A DNA stretch of 10,431 nucleotides from Desulfobacterales bacterium (GTDB taxonomy: Bacteria > Desulfobacterota > Desulfobacteria > Desulfobacterales > RPRI01), in assembly GCA_030689795.1 (NCBI GenBank), contig JAUYEO010000198.1, positions 1-10,431 on the forward strand. The letters run 5' to 3'. The notes under the pieces were generated by a model, which was given only the letters and a program-made list of their open reading frames with translations, was not told the DNA's origin and did no database searches. Below are positions 5,561-10,431 of this stretch, in pieces. Within the stretch, counting starts at the first letter, position 1, and each line of letters starts with the position of its first letter. The translations under genes and the position numbers were made by a program.

Positions 5561-6333
5561 TGGCCTTTCTCCAGATCGCCAATATCGAGACCCTTTATTT
5601 CGACCGGATCTACGCCCTTCATGGTCTGACCCTGGAAATCAAAGAAAAGGAAATCTTCGCCGTCCTGGGCCCGAATGGCGCCGGAAAGACCACCCTGCTC
5701 AAGACGATAGCCGGCCTGCTCAAAGACCAGCCCAAGAAAGGAAGCATTGAATTTGACGGCCGGCGGATTCACCGGCTTCCGCCGGAAAAAGTTTCCTCCC
5801 TTGGTATCGTTTATGTGCCGGAGGACCGGGGCCTTTTCCGGGAATTGACCGTCCGGGAAAATCTGGAACTGGGTTGCTGGGGCAGGCACGACAAAGGCAT
5901 CAAAGACGACCTTGATTTTATTTACAGCCTTTTCCCCATCCTTAAGGAACGCACCCACCAGCAAGCGGAAACCCTGTCCGGCGGTGAACAGCAAATGCTG
6001 GCCATTGCCCGGGCAATCCTGCGAAAACCGCGGCTGCTGATGCTGGATGAACCATCCCTGGGCCTGGCTCCGATAGTGGCGCGAACGGTTTATGACGCCC
6101 TCGTTAAAATCAGCGGATTGGGGACCACTATTCTATTGGTCGAACAGAACGCCAAGCTGGCCTTAAAGATCGCCAATTACGGCTACATCCTCGAGGCCGG
6201 CCGGATCGTCCTCAAGGGAACCGCAGAAGAACTCAAAAAAAACGAAGACGTGCAGGAATTGTATCTGGGCATGGGCGATCAGGCCGTTTCCCCCAAGGGC
6301 TGGCGCCTTTATAAGAAACGGAGGCGATGGTAA
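5560..6333 (+). CDS. livF: ABC transporter ATP-binding protein LivF
   Basis: The second ATPase of the importer, 257 residues from ATG 5560. Seen: Walker A GPNGAGKT (37-44), VPEDRGLFRELTVRENL (87-101, the LivF-type Q-loop region), signature LSGGEQQMLAIARA (139-152), Walker B LLMLDEPSLGLAP (159-171), and LLVEQN (192-197), where Gln replaces the H-loop His as is usual in LivF. ATG 5560 overlaps the livG stop as TGATG and has GGGAG 7 nt upstream, so it is preferred to the in-frame TTG at 5557. After the usual family end (VQELYLG) there is a basic tail of about 18 residues ending in YKKRRRW. Its function is unknown, and it could simply reflect drift of the stop into the next gene's ribosome-binding site. 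Confidence 0.94.
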   Translation: MAFLQIANIETLYFDRIYALHGLTLEIKEKEIFAVLGPNGAGKTTLLKTIAGLLKDQPKKGSIEFDGRRIHRLPPEKVSSLGIVYVPEDRGLFRELTVRENLELGCWGRHDKGIKDDLDFIYSLFPILKERTHQQAETLSGGEQQMLAIARAILRKPRLLMLDEPSLGLAPIVARTVYDALVKISGLGTTILLVEQNAKLALKIANYGYILEAGRIVLKGTAEELKKNEDVQELYLGMGDQAVSPKGWRLYKKRRRW

Positions 6334-8141
6334 TGACCGAAGGGAACGGCAGTTTTCCGGGCCTTTTTTTCAGCCAGGTGGCGCGTTATCAGGACCGGGT
6401 GGCCCTGCGCCACAAGGATTACGGCATCTGGAAACGGATATCCTGGAAAGAATACGGAGATATGGTCCGCATCGTGGCGGCCGGGCTGATTTCTTTAGGG
6501 GTGCAGCGGGGGGATAAGATTTCCATCCTGGGGGAGAATCGCCCTGAATGGCTCTTCTGTGATCTGGGGAATATGAGTATCGGAGGCGTCTCGGTCGGAG
6601 TCTATCCGACCTCAGCCCCGGATCAGATAGCCTATGTGGTCGGTCACTCGGAGTCGAAAGTCCTGTTTATAGAAAACGAGGAGCAGGTCGATAAGGTCCT
6701 TCAGGTCCTTCCCGAACTGCAGGTGAAGGAGGTCATAGTCTGGGATCCCAAAGGCCTCTGGGGGTTTTCTCAGGAACGTATCATCTTCTTCGACGAGTTT
6801 CTCCAAAGATCCAAAGCCTACCTGGAACAAAACCCCGACTGTGTAGACCACCGTTTGGCTGAAATCCAGCCGGATGACACGGCAATGATCATATACACTT
6901 CGGGTACCACAGGACGGCCCAAGGGCGCCATGATCAGCCACAACAACATCCTGAGTATGACCGAGTCTTATATCCGGGCCAACCCGGGCTTTGAAACCGA
7001 CGAAGCTTTATCCTATCTGCCCCTGGCCCATATTTACGAGAACCTGATCTCCCTTTTTCAGGCCATCAGGACCGGGGGCACGGTCAACTTTGTGGAAAGC
7101 ATGGATACCCTGCCCCACAACCTGAAGGAAATCTCCCCCACCATCTTTGCCAGCGTACCGCGGATCTGGGAAAAATTTGCTTCCATGATCGCCATCCGTA
7201 TGGCCGATTCCACCCCCTCTAAAAAGCTGCTTTATAAAATCAGCATCGGCGTGGGCCTGAAGTATGTCCGAACTTCCGGGAACTCCAGGGAACGTTTCTG
7301 GTGGAGCCTGCTTTACTGGCCTCTTTACGGACTGGTGCTCTACCACTTAAAAAAGCAACTGGGATTGGAGCGGGTCCGGGTGGCCATCTGCGGGGCCGCC
7401 CCGGCTTCTCCTGAACTCTTTCAGTTTTACAATGCCATAGGGGTTCCTCTCAGGGAAGGGTACGGACAGACCGAATCCACCGGGGTCATCGCTGTCCAGC
7501 GTCTGGAGCGACCCCGCTGGGGCTATGTGGGGGAGGTAGTGCCGGGTGTTGAAGTCAGGATAGCAGAGGACGGAGAGATCCTGGCCAGGGGGGCTAACGT
7601 TTTCAAGGGGTATTTCAAAAACCCGGAACTGACGGCGGAAACCGTGAAGGACGGGTGGCTCTATACCGGAGATGTGGGCGCCCTCGAGGATGGATTTCTC
7701 AAGATCATGGACCGCAAGAAAGATATCATCATTACGGCCGGGGGCAAAAACATCACCCCGGCTTTTATTGAGAACAAGCTCAAGTTCAGTTCATATATCC
7801 AGGACGCCGTGGTCATCGGGGACGGGAGAAAATTCCTGTCTGCCCTTATCCTTATTGACGAGGACAACGTCACCAAATATGCTCAGGATAACCGCATTCC
7901 CTTTACCACCTTTGAAGATCTGTCCCAGAACCCGGAAATTCGACAATTGATCGACTTGGAGGTCGTCAAGGTCAACAAAACCCTTTCCCAGGTGGAGTCG
8001 ATTAAAAAATTTGCCCTGCTTCCCCGGCGTTTTTACGAGGAAGACGGCGATGTCACTCCCACCAAAAAAGTGAAAAGGCGTTTTCTGGAGAAACGGTATG
8101 CCGATTTGATTGAGTCGTTTTATAAGGAAGGAAGAGGGTAA
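6333..8141 (+). CDS. AMP-forming acyl-CoA synthetase (long-chain fatty-acid-CoA ligase type)
   Basis: A 602-residue ANL-superfamily enzyme that activates a carboxylic acid with ATP to an acyl-adenylate and transfers it to CoA. Seen: P-loop IIYTSGTTGRPKGAMISHNN (186-205), GYGQTEST (376-383), GWLYTGDVG (441-449), hinge DRKKDIIITAGGKNITP (460-476), and the C-terminal TPTKKVKRRF (575-584) with the probable catalytic Lys. Pattern and length fit the FAA1 (COG1022) branch of long-chain synthetases, whose substrate labels are often unreliable. ATG 6333 overlaps the livF stop (TAATG) and has GGAGG 8 nt upstream; the in-frame ATG at 6327 is only 2 nt from that SD and is less likely. No signal or membrane anchor is evident. 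Placement between transporter subunits suggests it traps the imported acid as its CoA ester at the membrane. Confidence 0.92.
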   Translation: MTEGNGSFPGLFFSQVARYQDRVALRHKDYGIWKRISWKEYGDMVRIVAAGLISLGVQRGDKISILGENRPEWLFCDLGNMSIGGVSVGVYPTSAPDQIAYVVGHSESKVLFIENEEQVDKVLQVLPELQVKEVIVWDPKGLWGFSQERIIFFDEFLQRSKAYLEQNPDCVDHRLAEIQPDDTAMIIYTSGTTGRPKGAMISHNNILSMTESYIRANPGFETDEALSYLPLAHIYENLISLFQAIRTGGTVNFVESMDTLPHNLKEISPTIFASVPRIWEKFASMIAIRMADSTPSKKLLYKISIGVGLKYVRTSGNSRERFWWSLLYWPLYGLVLYHLKKQLGLERVRVAICGAAPASPELFQFYNAIGVPLREGYGQTESTGVIAVQRLERPRWGYVGEVVPGVEVRIAEDGEILARGANVFKGYFKNPELTAETVKDGWLYTGDVGALEDGFLKIMDRKKDIIITAGGKNITPAFIENKLKFSSYIQDAVVIGDGRKFLSALILIDEDNVTKYAQDNRIPFTTFEDLSQNPEIRQLIDLEVVKVNKTLSQVESIKKFALLPRRFYEEDGDVTPTKKVKRRFLEKRYADLIESFYKEGRG

Positions 8142-8145
8142 ACAG

Positions 8146-9126
8146 ATGGATTTAATAGAGAGCTATAAAGAAGAGCTGCGACTGGTCCGCAAGTTCTGGA
8201 CGGGGTTCTGGATCATCCTGCTGCTGTTCGCCCTGATCCTCCTGCCCTGGTACGGCAAAGAGCACTGGGTTTACATCCTGACCCTGATTTTTATCTTTTC
8301 CATCGGCGTCCAGGGACAGAACCTGCTCATCGGCTATACAGGCCAGATATCCTTCGGCCAGGCCGGTTTTCTGGCTCTGGGAGCCTTTACCTTCGGGCAT
8401 TTAGTGCGCATGGGGGCGCCTGTTCTAATTTCTCTGCTCTGCGCCGGTCTTGTAGCCGCCCTTTTCGGCCTGCTGGTGGGTTTCCCTTCTCTTCGCCTTA
8501 AAGGGCCTTATCTGGCCATTGCCACTTTGGGTTTTGGCATTGCGGTGTATCAGGTCTTTGTGAATTCGGAAATACTTTCGGGAGGCCGGATGGGCCTGAC
8601 CGTTCAGAAGCTCCCCGCCCTTTTCGGGTTGAGCCAGGTGAACACCTATTATTATTTTAATTTGCTTCTGGCCACACTTTTTACCCTGGTCTCCTATAAC
8701 CTGATTTCTTCTTTTCTGGGCCGGGCCTTCATTGCCATTCGCGACAACGACATCTCGGCCGAAGCCATGGGGGTAAACCTCACCATTTACAAACTGCTGG
8801 CTTTCGCAATAAGTTCTTTCTATACCGGGATTCAGGGAGGTCTTTATGCCTTGCTCCTGGGTTACCTGGAACCCAACATGTTTACCTTCCTGGAAACGAT
8901 CAGCCTTTTTGTGGCGGTCATCGTCGGCGGGCTTGCCTCGGTGGAGGGATCCATTTTAGGCGCCGCCTTTGTCATCCTGGTCCCTCAGGTTTTCAGCAAT
9001 GCCAAACATCTGGTTCCGGTAGTCTTTGGCGTAGCCATAATCCTGATCCTCATATTTGAACCCCTGGGACTCTCCGGAAGGTGGCTGAAAATCCGGCTGT
9101 ATCTGAGAATGTGGCCGTTTCGATAA
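8146..9126 (+). CDS. livM: ABC transporter permease LivM
   Basis: A 326-residue inner-membrane permease. Hydrophobic segments recur along the whole length (about 23-35, 43-57, 93-115, 122-140, 170-189, 215-239, 251-280, 291-304). The family motif GQNLLIGYTGQISFGQAGFL lies at 57-76, and the ATPase-contacting cytoplasmic loop GRAFIAIRDNDISAEAMGV at 192-210. The C-terminal IFEPLGLSGRW is typical of LivM. ATG 8146 follows AGAGGG (8133-8138) with 7-nt spacing and lies 4 bases after the ligase stop; the upstream in-frame TTG at 8110 lies inside the ligase gene and is not needed. In this operon livM precedes livH and is separated from it by a structured gap, whereas many liv operons have livH first. 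Confidence 0.93.
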   Translation: MDLIESYKEELRLVRKFWTGFWIILLLFALILLPWYGKEHWVYILTLIFIFSIGVQGQNLLIGYTGQISFGQAGFLALGAFTFGHLVRMGAPVLISLLCAGLVAALFGLLVGFPSLRLKGPYLAIATLGFGIAVYQVFVNSEILSGGRMGLTVQKLPALFGLSQVNTYYYFNLLLATLFTLVSYNLISSFLGRAFIAIRDNDISAEAMGVNLTIYKLLAFAISSFYTGIQGGLYALLLGYLEPNMFTFLETISLFVAVIVGGLASVEGSILGAAFVILVPQVFSNAKHLVPVVFGVAIILILIFEPLGLSGRWLKIRLYLRMWPFR

Positions 9127-9129
9127 CAC

Positions 9130-9269
9130 CACGCTAAGCCGTTGTAATAAAATAGCTGTAACATTGAAATGCCGTGACCGGCATAAGGAGCCGTAACGAA
9201 ATGGTAAGGAATGTAATGGTTATTTCGTAACGGCTCCTAAAAGCGCAAAGAGGAAAGTGCTTAAGCGTG
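9130..9269 (+). repeat. Multi-hairpin intergenic element between livM and livH
   Basis: Three stem-loops sit in a row. ATGCCG/CGGCAT (9169-9184) has loop TGAC. A 17-bp stem, 9186-9202 with 9222-9238, has one mismatch and a 19-base loop. AAGCGC/GTGCTT (9241-9262) has one G-U and a 10-base loop. Outer arms CACGCTAAG (9130-9138) and CTTAAGCGTG (9260-9269) could close the whole; the right outer arm overlaps the third hairpin, so those two pairings exclude each other. No T run and no coding potential are seen. It may be a dispersed repeat, an mRNA-processing element, or both. Confidence 0.55.
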
Positions 9270-9300
9270 ATAAACCATAACCTGCAACCCGCAGCTTGTA

Positions 9301-9315
9301 ACCTGTAACAGGTGA
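9301..9315 (+). promoter_or_regulatory. livH: livH ribosome-binding site inside a palindrome
   Basis: The SD of livH, AGGTGA (9310-9315), is 5 nt before ATG 9321. It overlaps the 13-base palindrome ACCTGT-A-ACAGGT (9301-9313). In RNA, ACCUG and CAGGU could pair around a UAA triloop and hide the SD, so livH initiation may depend on structure. This SD decides for ATG 9321 over the in-frame GTG at 9312, which lies inside it. Confidence 0.45.
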
Positions 9316-9320
9316 TTTTT

Positions 9321-10205
9321 ATGAGTCAATTTCTGCAATACGTTGTTTCCGGTTTATCCATCGGGGCCTTATATGCCCTGGTGGCCCTGGGGCTGGTCCT
9401 CATTTATCGCTCCACCCGTATCCTGAATTTCGGGCACGGGGACGTTGCTACGGTCGGCACCTTTTTCGCTTTCACCTTGTTAAGTCATAACTATGCCTGG
9501 ACCATAGCCTTCCCGCTGGCCCTGATCCTCGGCGCGGTCCTGGCCATGGTTTTCTATTTTGTCGTCCTGATCCCGGCCCAGCGGCGCAATGCAACCCAGC
9601 TCGGCCAGATAATCCTCACCGTTGGCCTGAGCCTGATCTTCCAGGGGCTGGTTTCCCATTTTTGGGGCACCGAACCGCAGTCCTTCCCCTTTCCCCTTTC
9701 CGATACCAGGACATGGAAGGTCTACCAAGACGTGGTCATCAGTGAACTCAGCCTGGGGGCGCTGGTCATAGGCCTCATCGTAAGCCTTTTTCTATTCCTC
9801 CTGGTTCAGAAAACCCGACTGGGACTGGCCATGCGGGCTACCTCGGAAAACCTCCCGGCGGCCCAGACACTGGGTATCCCCACCCGCCGGGTCCTTTCAC
9901 TTTCCTGGGGCCTGGCCGCTTTCTTAGGCGTACTGGCCGGGATCTTCCTGGCTCCGGCCCTCCTGCTCGATCCCTTCTTTATGCTCGAACCCTTTCTTAA
10001 AGGGTTTGCGGCCGCCGTTCTGGGAGGCCTGAACAGCCTTCCCGGGGCAATAGTGGGAGGTCTTATTTTGGGGGTGGCTGAGAGTTTAGCCGGTGGCTAT
10101 GTTACCGTGGCCTTTAAAAACACCCTGGCCTTTGTGGTGATCATTGTCGTACTGCTCATCCGCCCGGAAGGCCTCCTGGGTAAAGAATTCATTGAACGGG
10201 TTTAA
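9321..10205 (+). CDS. livH: ABC transporter permease LivH
   Basis: A 294-residue inner-membrane permease, partner of LivM. Seen: the N-terminal family pattern GLSIGALYALVALGLVLIYRSTRILNFGHGD (11-41, the NFxHGD motif), further hydrophobic segments at about 42-55, 61-84, 96-113, 143-163, 192-216, 224-258 and 268-280, and the cytoplasmic coupling loop LGLAMRATSENLPAAQTLGI (167-186), which contacts the ATPases. The C-terminal IRPEGLLGKEF is typical. It completes the importer: binding protein, two ATPases and two permeases. The gap of 194 bases before it is structured, so its expression may be set separately from livM, or it may rely on read-through; no clear promoter is seen in the gap. No strong intrinsic terminator follows the stop. 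Confidence 0.93.
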   Translation: MSQFLQYVVSGLSIGALYALVALGLVLIYRSTRILNFGHGDVATVGTFFAFTLLSHNYAWTIAFPLALILGAVLAMVFYFVVLIPAQRRNATQLGQIILTVGLSLIFQGLVSHFWGTEPQSFPFPLSDTRTWKVYQDVVISELSLGALVIGLIVSLFLFLLVQKTRLGLAMRATSENLPAAQTLGIPTRRVLSLSWGLAAFLGVLAGIFLAPALLLDPFFMLEPFLKGFAAAVLGGLNSLPGAIVGGLILGVAESLAGGYVTVAFKNTLAFVVIIVVLLIRPEGLLGKEFIERV

Positions 10206-10241
10206 TCGGTAATAGTGCCGCCGAAATAGCATATTTATCCC

Positions 10242-10266
10242 TAACGCCGATAAACGGGACTTTTTT
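10242..10266 (+). terminator. Weak candidate terminator after livH
   Basis: A TCCC and GGGA pair lies about 14 bases apart, immediately before a C and a run of six T (10261-10266). The stem is only four base pairs, so termination here is doubtful; it is the only T run with any stem after livH. Confidence 0.2.
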
Positions 10267-10343
10267 CAGTACCCCCTTGAGAGGTGTAAGTAAGTTTACG
10301 AGATTATTTCCTGCCACTCTTTTCAGTACCCCTTTGAGGGGTA
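10263..10343 (+). repeat. Two imperfect direct copies of a 24-nt unit, TTTTCAGTACCCC(C/T)TTGAG(A/G)GGT
   Basis: Copy 1 is 10263-10286 and copy 2 is 10320-10343, starting 57 bases apart. They are identical over the first 13 bases and nearly so after. Copy 2 forms a perfect hairpin (TACCCCT/AGGGGTA, 10327-10343, loop TTG); in copy 1 the same hairpin is decayed. Copy 2 lies at the centre of the large inverted repeat 10289-10374. Confidence 0.5.
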
Positions 10344-10374
10344 GAAAAACTCAGGAAATAATCTCTTACTTACT
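10289..10374. repeat. 86-bp nested inverted repeat before the next gene
   Basis: GAGATTATTTCCTG (10300-10313) pairs perfectly with CAGGAAATAATCTC (10352-10365). AGTAAGT (10289-10295) pairs with ACTTACT (10368-10374) beyond a small internal loop. TTTTC (10320-10324) pairs with GAAAA (10344-10348), and TACCCCT pairs with AGGGGTA (10327-10343). Together these make one long interrupted hairpin or cruciform of 33 base pairs. It ends 24 bases before the next start codon. It could be a small palindromic mobile element or a 5'-leader RNA structure. Confidence 0.6.
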
Positions 10375-10398
10375 AAAGCGAAACAGAGGATAACAAAT

Positions 10399-10431
10399 AT
10401 GGTACCGGATTCAGTGATTATCACCGCCAAT
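10399..10431 (+). CDS. Start of a further gene, cut by window end
   Basis: ATG 10399 follows AGAGGA (10385-10390) with 8-nt spacing and opens MVPDSVIITAN to the last base. Eleven residues do not identify a family; a strand-like VIITA start occurs in several acyl-CoA-related enzymes, which would fit the neighbourhood, but that is only a guess. Same strand as the transporter cluster. Confidence 0.5.
   Translation, partial: MVPDSVIITAN

Noticed and set aside
7008..7346. Open frame antisense to the acyl-CoA synthetase
   Set aside because: Shadow of a conserved coding region, with a low-complexity Gly/Asp-rich translation.
8110..8145. TTG 8110 as an upstream livM start
   Set aside because: It lies inside the ligase coding region without an SD; ATG 8146 has a good SD and gives the normal LivM N-terminus.
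10263..10343. Direct repeats as a CRISPR array
   Set aside because: There are only two imperfect copies, one decayed, and the interval contains half of an inverted repeat rather than a spacer.

Overview
The window looks like bacterial chromosome from an anaerobic Desulfobacterota-type (formerly Deltaproteobacteria) organism. This is inferred from gene content: a branched-chain-amino-acid-type ABC transporter operon with an embedded acyl-CoA ligase, a FrnE/DsbA gene with TGA at the redox-active cysteine, and many palindromic intergenic elements. No rRNA or other phylogenetic marker is present, so the assignment is moderate at best.

Layout. Positions 1-1355 hold the 3' three quarters of recQ, whose 5' end lies outside the window. 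Positions 1485-1985 hold a broken or recoded FrnE-like DsbA gene. It has an in-frame TGA exactly where the first cysteine of CPWC should be, a SECIS-like hairpin at a suitable distance, and a lost C-terminal part. Convergent to it, on the minus strand at 2001-3173, is a DAO-family FAD oxidoreductase, preceded by a possible 9-codon leader peptide that overlaps its start. The gap 3174-3499 is a divergent regulatory region with a 75-bp palindromic element and candidate promoters and operators.

From 3500 to 10205 a single-strand cluster runs: periplasmic substrate-binding protein, LivG ATPase, LivF ATPase, AMP-forming acyl-CoA synthetase, LivM permease, LivH permease. The first gene is separated from livG by a long hairpin followed by a T run (possible attenuator). 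livG-livF-ligase-livM are tightly packed. livH follows a 194-bp gap filled with hairpins. The five transporter parts are a complete HAAT-type importer. The ligase in the middle suggests that the imported compound is a carboxylic acid (fatty, aromatic or other) that is trapped as a CoA thioester on entry; the substrate cannot be read from the sequence.

After livH a large nested inverted repeat (10289-10374) lies in front of the start of a further gene (from 10399) that is cut by the window end.

The observation most worth checking is the TGA-containing DsbA-like gene at 1485-1985. The next are the structured intergenic RNAs before livG, between livM and livH, and after livH.
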